From the NCBI RefSeq assembly GCF_012427705.1, contig NZ_CP048602.1, positions 124,001-188,000 on the forward strand: DNA of 64,000 nt. The letters run 5' to 3'. The position numbers were made by a program, and so were the translations under genes. The notes under the pieces were generated by a model. It was given only the letters and a program-made list of their open reading frames with translations, searched no databases and was not told the DNA's origin. Positions 26,395 through 38,150 of this stretch are shown piece after piece. This DNA is from Vreelandella piezotolerans. GTDB lineage: Bacteria > Pseudomonadota > Gammaproteobacteria > Pseudomonadales > Halomonadaceae. How positions within the stretch are numbered: the stretch's first letter is position 1; each line of letters begins with the position of its first letter.

Positions 26395-28407
26395 GTGTCG
26401 AAGCATCACTCGCTACTACAATCGTTTGGCGCCGTCATGGTGCTCGACGGTGAGAGTCGGCGCATTCAGGCGGTCAGTCGCAACCTAAACAAACTGCTGG
26501 GATTGGCAGACACCGAGCTCCGTGCGATTTCCCCCGCCACCGTGCTGGGCAAGCGGTTGAGCCAACGATTGCGCCAAGAGCTGCATGGACGCCAGCGGTT
26601 AGCGAGCCCGCTAGCCTTCCGTCGGCTACATGACACCACGCGCCTGCAGGTTCACGCTTATCGCACGCATCGCCACGTGGTGGTCGAAATCGAGCCCCTC
26701 AGCCCGCTGGGCAAACGACGCCTGCTGGGGACCGTCAACGAGCGCTTGATGCGTCTAGCCGAAGCGACCCATCAAGAAGAACTGCTGGATTATTTAGTGA
26801 CCGCCGTGCAACAGCTCACCGGTCATGATCGCGTCTCGGTCTGTCATTTCGACAGCGATTGGCACGGGCTGATCGTCGCCGAAGCGCAAGGCGGGCACCT
26901 GCCTGCGCTGCTGGGCCAACGCTTTCCTGCCAGTGACTTTCCGATCACGCTGCGCCGCACCTACGAGCGCCATCCGATCCGTTTGATTCATGACGCCAGC
27001 GCCCATGCAGAACCGCCGCTGCCGTGTACGCCAGAGGGCGAGAGCGTCGATTTGCGCCACTGCTTTTTACGTGCCCCCGCGCCGGAGCGTCAGCGCTACT
27101 TGCAACGGTTGGGCGTACGCGGTGCGATGAGCCTGGCCATGCAGGGTGACACCGGGCTGTGGGGCTTGCTGTTCTGCCACTCGGCAGCGCCTCATCCGGT
27201 GTCGCCGCCAGTCCGCGATGCCGTTCGCACCCTCGTCCAGATGGCGACCCAGCGGCTTTTGCTACTCAGGGCTCGACAAGAGGCCCGCTATCTTCAGCGC
27301 GTACAAGATAGTTTGGTGCTCTCGACGAATGCCCGTGTCGAGCCGCAAAGCCCCGTCGAGTTGTTGTCAGCCCAAGCGGAGACATGGTGCTCGCTGTTTC
27401 GCGCCCACGGTGTTGCACTGTGGCTGAAAGGCAGCGTTTACGCGGACGGTCATACGCCCGACGCCGCAGTCGTCGCTCAGTTCGTCAAACGGCTCGACAA
27501 AGCGCATCGACACAGCGGGCCTTGGTGTACCCGTGGCGTGGCCAGCGAGCCCTTGACCGAATCCCTGAACATGCCAGACCAATGTGGCATTCTGGCCGTG
27601 CCGCTGCCCATGAGCGTGGCTCAGCGCGGCTGGCTGATCTTCTTTCGCCCCGAGCAGGTAGAAACGCTTTACTGGGCGATGCAACCGACCTCGGCACCGC
27701 TACCCCCGGTGATGGTGGCGCCGTCGGCGGCCTGGTGCGAAGAGGTAGTGGGCAAAAGCGAGGCGTGGCAGCGCGTCGAGCGCCTGGCGGTGATGGACCT
27801 GGGAGAAGACCTGACGCTGGCGATCTCCGCTTACGAGATCAGCACGCTGAACATGCATTTAGAGCGTGAGCGTAAGGCGCTTGCCGCTGCTAATCAGCGC
27901 TTGGAGCAGCTCGCCCACTTCGATCCGCTCACCCAGGTGTGGAACCGCTACCGTATCGAACAGGCCATCGATGCCGAACTGGTCGCGGCCAAACGGTACG
28001 GCGCTGCCTTTGCGCTGCTGCTATTCGATGTGGATCACTTCAAGCAGATCAACGATACCCACGGACACAGCGTGGGCGACGACGTGCTGGTGTCGCTGGC
28101 GCGCCTGGTGGAAACCTCGCTACGTGGCTGTGACCACCTGGGCCGCTGGGGCGGCGAAGAGTTCGTGGTGCTCGCCACGCACTCGGACATGGACGCCGCG
28201 GTCGGCTTGGCTGAGCGGCTGCGTAGCCTGGTGGCGACACTGCACGTCAGCGGTCTGGATCAGCCCATCACGGTGAGCATCGGTGTCGCCATTTGGCAGC
28301 CCGGCGATAGCTGTAAAACGTTGATGGCCCGGGCCGACGCTGCCATGTATCGAGCCAAGCGTAGCGGCCGTAACCGCGTAGAACTCGCCGAAGAGCGCGT
28401 GACTTAA
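26395..28407 (+). CDS. Phytochrome-like PAS-GAF-PHY diguanylate cyclase lacking chromophore residues
   Basis: 670 residues. The N-terminal part follows bacteriophytochromes: a PAS-like start (LLQSFGAVMVLD in place of IQPHGALL), a GAF domain with VCHFDSDWHGLIVAEAQ and FPASDFP, a PHY-like region (about 310-480), then a coiled linker and a GGDEF domain. The GGDEF site is intact (RWGGEEF) with an RxxD inhibitory site (RGCD), so cyclic di-GMP synthesis is expected. But no cysteine lies near the N-terminus for biliverdin, the pocket histidine in the LRxxSPxHxxYL segment is Arg (LRAPAPERQRYL), and CHH is CHS. It may sense something other than light. The start is GTG after GAGG. Confidence 0.85.
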   Translation: MSKHHSLLQSFGAVMVLDGESRRIQAVSRNLNKLLGLADTELRAISPATVLGKRLSQRLRQELHGRQRLASPLAFRRLHDTTRLQVHAYRTHRHVVVEIEPLSPLGKRRLLGTVNERLMRLAEATHQEELLDYLVTAVQQLTGHDRVSVCHFDSDWHGLIVAEAQGGHLPALLGQRFPASDFPITLRRTYERHPIRLIHDASAHAEPPLPCTPEGESVDLRHCFLRAPAPERQRYLQRLGVRGAMSLAMQGDTGLWGLLFCHSAAPHPVSPPVRDAVRTLVQMATQRLLLLRARQEARYLQRVQDSLVLSTNARVEPQSPVELLSAQAETWCSLFRAHGVALWLKGSVYADGHTPDAAVVAQFVKRLDKAHRHSGPWCTRGVASEPLTESLNMPDQCGILAVPLPMSVAQRGWLIFFRPEQVETLYWAMQPTSAPLPPVMVAPSAAWCEEVVGKSEAWQRVERLAVMDLGEDLTLAISAYEISTLNMHLERERKALAAANQRLEQLAHFDPLTQVWNRYRIEQAIDAELVAAKRYGAAFALLLFDVDHFKQINDTHGHSVGDDVLVSLARLVETSLRGCDHLGRWGGEEFVVLATHSDMDAAVGLAERLRSLVATLHVSGLDQPITVSIGVAIWQPGDSCKTLMARADAAMYRAKRSGRNRVELAEERVT

Positions 28408-28982
28408 GGCGTGCGGGCCGTCTCGGCGGCCGCACTGCACAACGCTTGCATGCGCGAGATGGCCGCATCTGCACCCGCCAGGCTAAAGGTCATGTACCAA
28501 GGCTCCCGCTCGTTCTGATCGAAGCCAAGAAAGAGCTGTTCCCCCGACTGCATTTCCTCGATCAGCGTCTCCATATCTTGCAAATAGAAATGGGCATAAA
28601 AGCCGTCATCGCCGCGCTCGGTAATGAACTCCGCCATGGTGTCGATGATCGGCTGGTCGTCGATGCGTAGCCGCGTCGGCACGAGGTTCACCGCACGGCT
28701 TTCGCCTTGCTGTTGCGCCAGCGTCACTCGCATCTCGAGCCAAGGCAGGTCGCAGACACCCTGGGTCGTGTTCACGCTGAGCGTAGCGTCTGAGTAGCTG
28801 TGGGTCTCCACGGCGCGGAAGTGGCGTTCGTCGCCAAGGCTAAGGGCCATCGACTGCCAGTGCCCGTGGGGTTCGGTAGAACTCACGTTGAACGTGGCCG
28901 CCAGCGCCGGGTTCGCCAGCAGGAGCGTGGACAACGCGTAGGAAGAGAGTGCGCGAGTGGGGCTCATAGATCGTATCGTCAT
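28404..28982 (-). CDS. Secreted protein of unknown function
   Basis: 192 residues with a clear signal peptide (LSSYALSTLLLANPALAA, cleavage likely near residue 29). The mature protein is soluble, acidic and contains two cysteines far apart (GVCDLPW and QALCSAA) that could form a disulfide. I do not recognise a domain. It is convergent with the phytochrome-like gene; both stop codons share the palindrome TTAA (28404-28407). ATG 28982 and an in-frame ATG at 28967 both leave a usable signal peptide. Confidence 0.7.
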   Translation of the reverse strand: MTIRSMSPTRALSSYALSTLLLANPALAATFNVSSTEPHGHWQSMALSLGDERHFRAVETHSYSDATLSVNTTQGVCDLPWLEMRVTLAQQQGESRAVNLVPTRLRIDDQPIIDTMAEFITERGDDGFYAHFYLQDMETLIEEMQSGEQLFLGFDQNEREPWYMTFSLAGADAAISRMQALCSAAAETARTP

Positions 28983-29038
28983 CGAAAACCCTAAGCCTAT
29001 AGCGTGTTGAGAATAATCAAAAGGGTAAGGTGCTGTTT

Positions 29039-29085
29039 TTTCTATATCTAGTGGGTTTGTCTCAAAAAAGCAGCCGATATAGTAG
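29039..29085 (+). promoter_or_regulatory. Tandem NrdR boxes upstream of nrdJa
   Basis: Box 1 (29039-29054, core CTATATCTAGTG) matches the NrdR box ACACTATATATAGTGT well. Box 2 (29070-29085, core GATATAGT) is weaker. The start-to-start distance is 31 bases, three helical turns, which is the spacing described for NrdR box pairs on ribonucleotide reductase promoters. NrdR represses nrd genes when dATP is abundant. Confidence 0.6.
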
Positions 29086-29171
29086 AAAGTCGGGGCTATA
29101 CTCTCTGGCGATGCCTTGTATCATCGGGCCGTTTTAGCCGCTATTGATCCCTCGTGAAGGAGTTTCGTGAC

Positions 29172-31283
29172 ATGAACACCGCAACCAAGGCGATGAAGAC
29201 ATCCAGTGAGGTCCCTCTGCAGGCCCCCTCAAGAGAGATCTGGGATGCCAAATATCGGTTGAAAGATCGCCATGGCCAGCCGGTAGATCAGGATGTCTCG
29301 GCGACGTTCGAACGCGTGGCGCGCGCGCTAGCGGCCGTCGAGGGCGAGCACGCTGACGAGTGGCTGCCCAAGTTCCGTTGGGCGTTGGAGAACGGCGCGA
29401 TTCCCGCCGGCCGTATTCTCTCCAATGCCGGTGCCGACGCCTACAAACCCGCCGTCAGTCTGATCAATTGCACCGTCTCGCGTACCATCCATGACTCCAT
29501 GCGCGATATTCTCGATTCCGTGGTCGATGCTGGGATGACCTTGAAATCGGGCGCGGGCATTGGCTACGACTTTTCGACGCTGCGACACAAAGGCGCTTTC
29601 GTGTTTGGCGCAGGCGCGGGCACCAATGGCCCGCTGGCCTTCATGGATATCTATGACAAGATGTGTTTCACCGTGGCATCCGCCGGGGGACGTCGCGGTG
29701 CCCAGATGGGGACCTTCGATGTCGGTCACCCCGACGTGCGGGACTTCATCCAGGCCAAGCGTGAAGCCGGGCGGCTGCGCCAGTTTAACCTTAGCCTGCT
29801 GATCACCGACGAGTTCATGGAAGCAGTGAAGCACAACGCCGACTGGCCGCTGGCTTTTCCGCTGCACCCAGGTGAAAAAGAGGACGTTAGTGCTGACGAC
29901 ATCATTTACCGCGACTGGCCGGTGATCGAAGAGGGCTACACGGTGGATGATCAGGGGCGCGTGGCCTGCCGCATTGTCGAAGTGATCAAGGCCCGCGAGC
30001 TGTGGGACACGATCATGGCCTCCACCTACGACTACGCCGAGCCAGGCTTCATCTTGATCGATCAGGTCAACCGTATGAACAACAACTGGTTCTGTGAAGA
30101 TATTCGCGCGACCAACCCCTGTGGTGAACAACCGCTCCCACCAGAAGGGGCCTGTCTACTGGGATCGGTCAACTTGACCAAGTTCGTGATCGAACCGTTT
30201 AGCGCCGAGCCGCGCTTCGACTGGGAGCGCTATCGTAACGTCGTGGCGATCTTTACCCGAATGCTCGATAACGTAGTGGAAATCGCCGGACTGCCGCTTC
30301 CCCAACAGCAGCGCGAAATCGAAGCCAAGCGCCGCCACGGCATGGGCTTTTTAGGGCTCGGTTCGACACTGACCATGTTGAAGATACCCTACGGTTCTCA
30401 GGCATCGCTGACGTTCACTGAGGAAGTGAGTCGTCACCTCGCGTTGGAAGGGTGGAAGCAAGCGCTGGAACTCTCTAAAGAGAAGGGCATGGCGCCGGTG
30501 CTCGAAGAGGAGCACACCATCACGCCAAAAATGATGCGCGAGCGCCCACAGCTGGCCAGCGACGGTTACGAGGTCGGTGACAAAGTGCCGGGCCGCATTC
30601 TGCATGCCCGCTATAGCCAATACATGGCCAAAGTGGCCGAGCTGGAGCCGGACTTGGTGGCGCAGCTCGCCGAGCACGGCGCGCGGTTCACTCATCACAG
30701 CTCGATTGCCCCGACGGGCACCATTTCGCTCTCCATGGGCAACAACGCCTCGAATGGTATCGAGCCGTCGTTCTCACATCGCTATTTCCGCAACATCATT
30801 CAGTCCGGCAAAAAGACCAAGGAGCAGGTGGAAGTGGTCTCCTTCGAGCTGGCCGCCTATCGCCACTTCATCGCTGCCGATGCGGTAGAAAGCGATCTGC
30901 CGGATTACTTCATCACCGCCGACTCGGTGTCGCCCGAACAGCACGTCGCCGTGCAGGCCGCCGCGCAGCAGTGGGTAGATTCTGCCATTTCTAAAACGGT
31001 CAACGTGCCGACCGAGTTCCCGTTCGAGCAGTTCCAAGACCTCTATTTGCAGGCGTATGAGAGCCGTTTGAAAGGCTGCACGACCTTCCGCTTCAATCCA
31101 GAAGCGTTTCAAGGGGTGCTGGTGCGGGAAGACGATCTCAAGAACACCACCTACGTCTTCGAACTAGAGAGTGGCGAAACGCTGGAACTGACGGGCGATG
31201 AAAAAGTGCTCTATGACGGTGAGGAGCACAACGCGGCCAACCTGTTCGATGCCTTGAAAGAGGGCACTTACGGTAAGTGGTAA
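29172..31283 (+). CDS. nrdJ: Class II (adenosylcobalamin-dependent) ribonucleotide reductase, main subunit
   Basis: Converts ribonucleotides to deoxyribonucleotides using adenosylcobalamin to generate the thiyl radical, without needing or being harmed by oxygen. 703 residues with the class II landmarks: the catalytic fold from about 95 (SLINCTVSRT, AGMTLKSGAGIGYDFS), the active-site NPCGEQPLPPEGACLLGS with Asn, Cys and Glu, and APTGTISL. As in Pseudomonas NrdJa, the thiol-shuttle end is on a separate protein downstream. ATG 29172 lies 9 bases after AAGGAG; an in-frame GTG at 29154 is less likely. Two NrdR boxes precede it. Confidence 0.94.
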   Translation: MNTATKAMKTSSEVPLQAPSREIWDAKYRLKDRHGQPVDQDVSATFERVARALAAVEGEHADEWLPKFRWALENGAIPAGRILSNAGADAYKPAVSLINCTVSRTIHDSMRDILDSVVDAGMTLKSGAGIGYDFSTLRHKGAFVFGAGAGTNGPLAFMDIYDKMCFTVASAGGRRGAQMGTFDVGHPDVRDFIQAKREAGRLRQFNLSLLITDEFMEAVKHNADWPLAFPLHPGEKEDVSADDIIYRDWPVIEEGYTVDDQGRVACRIVEVIKARELWDTIMASTYDYAEPGFILIDQVNRMNNNWFCEDIRATNPCGEQPLPPEGACLLGSVNLTKFVIEPFSAEPRFDWERYRNVVAIFTRMLDNVVEIAGLPLPQQQREIEAKRRHGMGFLGLGSTLTMLKIPYGSQASLTFTEEVSRHLALEGWKQALELSKEKGMAPVLEEEHTITPKMMRERPQLASDGYEVGDKVPGRILHARYSQYMAKVAELEPDLVAQLAEHGARFTHHSSIAPTGTISLSMGNNASNGIEPSFSHRYFRNIIQSGKKTKEQVEVVSFELAAYRHFIAADAVESDLPDYFITADSVSPEQHVAVQAAAQQWVDSAISKTVNVPTEFPFEQFQDLYLQAYESRLKGCTTFRFNPEAFQGVLVREDDLKNTTYVFELESGETLELTGDEKVLYDGEEHNAANLFDALKEGTYGKW

Positions 31284-31333
31284 CCAGCGCACGCGTAGGC
31301 TTGAGCAACGGTCAAACATTGGGAGAGAGCGTT

Positions 31334-32083
31334 ATGGCGGTCGAAATCACGTCGAAAATTGTCGGTTACCGAATCAAACAGCCGGAACGGCCTACCCCCG
31401 AGCCCGTGTTGGCCGAGGAGGACCCGCTGACGGTCCGTATCCCCTCGCGTCCGGAGGGGACGCTGGAGGCGGTGTCGGAGAAGATCTCCTACGTGGGGGC
31501 CGAAGGGCGTAAGAAGGTCTATTTGCTGGTGTCGTTCATGCCGGTGGAGGGGGTGGTCGGTGGTCAGCGCGTGGTGATCGAGCGCCCGGTGGAGTTTTTC
31601 TTTCCGTCGGGCCAGCTCTCCAGCGAGCATCAGTGGATCACTGCCACGATGCGTAGCCTGTCGCTAGCGGCGCGGGGCGGCTATGTCACGCAGGCCGTGG
31701 CGGATCTTCGCAAGGTGGCCTGGGATAAGGGGTTGGTGCGCTGTGGCATGAATCGCTGGAATAAGCCCATGTTTCACGATTCTGAAGTGGCGGCGATTGC
31801 TTGGTCGATTCAGCAGATTCTCTATCGGCGTGGCTTTCTGGATCAGGACGGCCACCAAGTGCCGGTCGAGACGCTGGTTGCCCGCTACGCCCACCGAATG
31901 CAGCATGGCCATGCTTGGCAGCCCGAGGAGCGTCCAACTGTCGATGAGGCCTCAGGCGCGCCTGTATCCGCTAGCGGCGCGCCGGCCACCGTGGGCACCT
32001 GCCCCGAGTGCCGAGGGGACTTGATCATGATGGATGGCTGTCCTACCTGCTACGCCGGATGCGGCTGGTCCAAGTGTGGCTGA
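31334..32083 (+). CDS. Class II ribonucleotide reductase, C-terminal thiol-shuttle subunit (NrdJb)
   Basis: 249 residues. It corresponds to the C-terminal part of long NrdJ proteins, encoded separately as in Pseudomonas (NrdJb). The tail contains CPEC, then CPTCYAGCGWSKCG, a cysteine set that can re-reduce the active site of the main subunit and may bind zinc. It begins 50 bases after nrdJa with GGGAGAGAG as ribosome site. The two proteins together should make the functional reductase. Confidence 0.9.
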   Translation: MAVEITSKIVGYRIKQPERPTPEPVLAEEDPLTVRIPSRPEGTLEAVSEKISYVGAEGRKKVYLLVSFMPVEGVVGGQRVVIERPVEFFFPSGQLSSEHQWITATMRSLSLAARGGYVTQAVADLRKVAWDKGLVRCGMNRWNKPMFHDSEVAAIAWSIQQILYRRGFLDQDGHQVPVETLVARYAHRMQHGHAWQPEERPTVDEASGAPVSASGAPATVGTCPECRGDLIMMDGCPTCYAGCGWSKCG

Positions 32084-32154
32084 CGCGCCCCTTTGCTAAG
32101 TGCTGCGCGCTGGGCCAGCGGGCGGCACACGTCGCATCAGCCGTCATCGGAGGA

Positions 32155-32892
32155 TCAACCGTCGAGCAGGGGGCGGACGTTATCGGTCAGGTAGCAGTCA
32201 TCGAACTCTCCTTCCGTGGCCAGCGCATCCAGGTCGGGAATCGACACGTGGTGGCGGTCGCGGAAGACCAAACCATCCTCGCTGAGCGCGCTGAACGTGC
32301 GGCTGACATGCACCGGGCTCAGCCCCAGAATATCGGCCAGCTGCTCTTGGGAGAGCGGGAGACGGAACTGCCCACTAATATCGTCATTGGTTTGGCGTAG
32401 GCGCAGGTACATTTCATGGAGGAAGTGGGCCATCTTTTGGCGCGCGCTGCGCCGTGCGAGGTTCACCAACCGTTCGGTGAGCAGCGCCTGCTGACGGCTG
32501 CCGATGGCGAACATCACCGAGGTGAGCGGCAGCGACTCACGAAAGAGATCGAGCATCCGTTTATGGGGGAAATGGCAGACCACTCCGTCCGTAATCATGC
32601 GCACGTTCTCGAGACGCTGAGAAAACGCAAACTCCCGCAGGCCGATGATGTCCCCAGGGAGGAAAACTTCGAGAATCTGCCGATCACCATTTTCTAGGTG
32701 ACGGTAAGAGTAAGCCCAGCCGCTGCGCAGCGTGCAAAACTCGTTGGCAGGGGCGCCCATCTCCCATAGTAGCGAACCAGCCTTGATGTCGTCAGGGCTC
32801 TCTTCGAGTGAATTGAGCAACTGCTTTTCGTCGTCTGTCAGCGTACAGTAGTGGCTAAAGTGGCGAATAATGCAGCTCTTATCCTGTTCCAC
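32155..32892 (-). CDS. Crp/Fnr-family transcriptional regulator
   Basis: 245 residues: a cyclic-nucleotide-binding-like sensor domain (about 20-140, with GSLLWEMGAPANEFCTLRSGWAYSY and PGDIIGLREF) and a C-terminal helix-turn-helix (LPLSQEQLADILGLSPVHVSRTFSAL, about 180-205). It lacks the four-cysteine iron-sulfur pattern of Fnr; the N-terminal cysteines at about 7 and 16 do not fit it. It resembles regulators often found near stress and nucleotide genes, but its effector is unknown. It faces the nrdJb gene tail to tail. Confidence 0.85.
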   Translation of the reverse strand: MEQDKSCIIRHFSHYCTLTDDEKQLLNSLEESPDDIKAGSLLWEMGAPANEFCTLRSGWAYSYRHLENGDRQILEVFLPGDIIGLREFAFSQRLENVRMITDGVVCHFPHKRMLDLFRESLPLTSVMFAIGSRQQALLTERLVNLARRSARQKMAHFLHEMYLRLRQTNDDISGQFRLPLSQEQLADILGLSPVHVSRTFSALSEDGLVFRDRHHVSIPDLDALATEGEFDDCYLTDNVRPLLDG

Positions 32893-32984
32893 GCGTGCTT
32901 CTCCTCGTGCAAACCACCTTTGTTAAACGGCGTCGTTACTTACTATAAGCAGTCGTCACGCGGCATGCTCGCTCTTTTGCGTCT

Positions 32985-33004
32985 CCCGGCGCGTTTGCGC
33001 CGGG
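32985..33004. repeat. GC-rich inverted repeat downstream of uvrA
   Basis: CCCGGCGC (32985-32992) and GCGCCGGG (32997-33004) form a perfect 8-bp stem with a GTTT loop, about 9 bases after the uvrA stop codon. No U-run follows on either strand, so it may protect the uvrA mRNA end or assist Rho-dependent termination. Confidence 0.35.
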
Positions 33005-33012
33005 ACGGCCGC

Positions 33013-35862
<2,850 letters not shown>

Positions 35863-35892
35863 CAACACCTCGAATCGCGTGGCAAAAGCGTA

Positions 35893-35922
35893 ATTATACG
35901 TTTGCTGTACCCTTCCCGGCAA
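35893..35922 (-). promoter_or_regulatory. Probable uvrA promoter
   Basis: On the - strand TTGCCG (35917-35922), an 18-base spacer and a perfect TATAAT (35893-35898) lie 31 bases before the uvrA start. I found no complete LexA box (CTGT-N8-ACAG) here, only the half TACAG in the spacer. Confidence 0.45.
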
Positions 35923-36032
35923 AACTGTCTCTGCTGTCGCCACCGCGCTGGCGTTTCCAGCGTGGTGACAAAGCGCTAGAATGGTCGGTTATCTCAGGCC
36001 GTTCTGGCCCATCCACCATACACAAGGGCACT

Positions 36033-37412
36033 ATGCGCAAGGTTTCCGCACTGCTGCTGGCCGCTGAACGCCGTGCAATCAGCGGCTTGGCTGGCCTTTA
36101 CGCGTCTCGTATGCTGGGACTCTTCATGGTTCTGCCGGTACTCGCGCTCTATGCTGATACGTTGGCAGGTGCAACGCCGCTGCTCGTGGGGGTCGCGTTA
36201 GGCATCTATGGCCTTACCCAGGCGTCGCTGCAAATTCCGTTTGGCCTGCTCTCTGATCGTATCGGGCGCAAGCGAGTGATTGCCATGGGGCTTGTGATTT
36301 TCGCCGTCGGTAGTGTGATCGCTGCAATGGCGGATACGATTGTCGGCGTGATCGCCGGGCGCGCGCTGCAGGGCGGTGGCGCCGTGGCGGCGGCCATCAT
36401 GGCGCTACTGGCCGATCAAACCCGCGAGCAGGTTCGCACTGCCGCCATGGCCACCATCGGTCTTTCGATCGGCGTGTCGTTTGCCATTGCCATGGTGCTT
36501 GGTCCCTGGCTGGCCGCCTGGGCCGGTCTCTCCGGCGTGTTTTGGTTTACCGCCCTGTTGACGCTGGTGGGACTGGTGGTGCTATGGCGCTGGGTGCCGC
36601 CCGCTCCGCGCCGGTTGCGCCACCGCGACGTTGGGCTGGATCGCAAACAGTTCAAGAGCGTGATGACTCGACCCGATTTGTGGCGACTGGATCTATCGAT
36701 TTTTGCGCTGCATTTGGTACTGATGGCCATTTTCGTCGCCATTCCGTTTCGCTTGCTCAATGCAGGCGTAGCAGCGGAGTACCATGGGCTTGCCTATCTC
36801 GGCATCATGGCACTGTCATTCGTCGCCATGGTGCCGCTGGTCATCGTCGCGGAAAAACGTCAGCGGATGAAGCTGATGTGCCTGCTGGCCATTGGGGCCA
36901 TTGCCTTGAGCCTGGCGAGCCTGGGGATGCCGCTCTCGCAAGGACGTTGGCTGTTCGTTTGGTTGTTCGTGTTTTTCACCGGATTTAATTTGCTGGAGGC
37001 GACGCTGCCCTCCATGCTCAGTAAGCTGGCCCCAGCGGGTGCCAAGGGGACGGCCATGGGGGTGTACTCCACCAGCCAGTTTTTAGGCGCCTTTTTAGGC
37101 GGCACGCTGGGCGGCTTGTTAGCCAACGTTTGGGGGTTGAACGCCGTCTTCATAGGCTGTGCCTTGTTGGCGCTAGGGTGGTGGACGGCCATGTGGCGTA
37201 TGCCGTCGCCGCCGCCGCTCTCGAGTGAAGTGATGGCGCTGCACGAAACGCAGCCCGATGCGATGAACCTGTTGATGGAGCATCTTGCCGACGTGGTCGG
37301 CGTAGAAGATGTGATGGTCGTGCCAGAAGAGCGTTTGGTCTACTTGAAGGTCAATCGCGACGCATTGGACCAGGCGGCGTTGTCGAGACTGATGTCGCCG
37401 CCACGAACCTAA
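36033..37412 (+). CDS. MFS transporter, YajR-like
   Basis: A 459-residue major facilitator with 12 predicted membrane helices and the loop motif GLLSDRIGRKRVI between helices 2 and 3, followed by motif B-type ALQGGGAVAAA. After the last helix there is a soluble tail (about residues 390-459, MNLLMEHLADVVGVEDVMVVPEERLVYLKVN) resembling the ferredoxin-like YAM domain of YajR. The substrate is unknown; drug or metabolite export is plausible. It lies between the divergent uvrA and ssb genes, as in several related bacteria. Confidence 0.85.
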   Translation: MRKVSALLLAAERRAISGLAGLYASRMLGLFMVLPVLALYADTLAGATPLLVGVALGIYGLTQASLQIPFGLLSDRIGRKRVIAMGLVIFAVGSVIAAMADTIVGVIAGRALQGGGAVAAAIMALLADQTREQVRTAAMATIGLSIGVSFAIAMVLGPWLAAWAGLSGVFWFTALLTLVGLVVLWRWVPPAPRRLRHRDVGLDRKQFKSVMTRPDLWRLDLSIFALHLVLMAIFVAIPFRLLNAGVAAEYHGLAYLGIMALSFVAMVPLVIVAEKRQRMKLMCLLAIGAIALSLASLGMPLSQGRWLFVWLFVFFTGFNLLEATLPSMLSKLAPAGAKGTAMGVYSTSQFLGAFLGGTLGGLLANVWGLNAVFIGCALLALGWWTAMWRMPSPPPLSSEVMALHETQPDAMNLLMEHLADVVGVEDVMVVPEERLVYLKVNRDALDQAALSRLMSPPRT

Positions 37413-37488
37413 TGACTCACCGCTGGCTTAGCTGTGACCAGCTGTCAGTGACCGCTAATGTACACGATGAATGATGAGGAGCGACCTT

Positions 37489-38082
37489 ATGGCGCGCGGG
37501 ATTAATAAAGTTATTTTGATTGGCAACTTAGGCCAGGATCCGGAAGTCCGTTTCACTCCCTCCGGTACCGCGGTGGCGAACCTGAACCTGGCCACCTCTG
37601 ATACCTGGATGGATCGTCAAAGCGGCCAGCGTCAGGAGCGCACCGAATGGCATCGCGTGGTGCTGTTCAACAAAACGGCCGAAATTGCCCAGCAGTACCT
37701 GAAAAAGGGCTCGAAAGTCTATATCGAAGGCCGCCTGCAAACGCGCAAATGGCAGGATCAAAATGGCCAGGACCGCTACAGTACGGAGATCGTCGCCAAC
37801 GACATGCAGATGCTCGATGGCCGCAGCGGTGACTACCAGGGCGGCGGTGCGCCGCAAGGTGGCTATGCCCAGCAGGCACCTGCTCAGCAGGCCCCGCCGC
37901 AGCAGAACTATGGCCAAAACTATGGTCAGCAGCAGCCACCCCAACAAGGCGGTTACCCCAATCAAGGCGCTCCGCAGCGCTCTGCGCCGCCCCAGCAGCC
38001 TGCGCCTAACCAGCAGAACAACAGCTACGGTGCGCCTGATCCGGGCAATTTCGACGACTTCGACGACGAAATTCCGTTCTAA
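37489..38082 (+). CDS. ssb: SSB, single-stranded DNA-binding protein
   Basis: SSB coats single-stranded DNA in replication and repair. 197 residues: an OB fold (about 1-112; [19 protein letters not shown], then [28 protein letters not shown]), a Gln/Pro/Gly-rich flexible linker (about 113-180) and the partner-binding acidic tip ending DDEIPF. ATG 37489 follows the ribosome site GAGGAGCG. The linker is longer and more glutamine-rich than in E. coli SSB (178 residues). Confidence 0.97.
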   Translation: MARGINKVILIGNLGQDPEVRFTPSGTAVANLNLATSDTWMDRQSGQRQERTEWHRVVLFNKTAEIAQQYLKKGSKVYIEGRLQTRKWQDQNGQDRYSTEIVANDMQMLDGRSGDYQGGGAPQGGYAQQAPAQQAPPQQNYGQNYGQQQPPQQGGYPNQGAPQRSAPPQQPAPNQQNNSYGAPDPGNFDDFDDEIPF

Positions 38083-38150
38083 CGCTGGCAGGCGTTCGTC
38101 ACCGCATGACGCACGAGTTTACGTTCTTGGGTTGAGGAAGAGGGTCTGTC

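Noticed and set aside
28983..29171. Cobalamin riboswitch before nrdJ
   Set aside because: The reductase uses B12, but I see no B12-box-like sequence and the leader is short; NrdR boxes explain the region better.
29328..30131. 267-codon open frame antisense to nrdJ
   Set aside because: Shadow of a strongly conserved gene; no ribosome site or family resemblance.
32985..33004. Intrinsic terminator of uvrA
   Set aside because: The stem is good but no U-run follows on the uvrA strand, so it is listed only as an inverted repeat.
35863..36032. LexA (SOS) box before uvrA
   Set aside because: Only a TACAG half-site is present; no CTGT-N8-ACAG palindrome.
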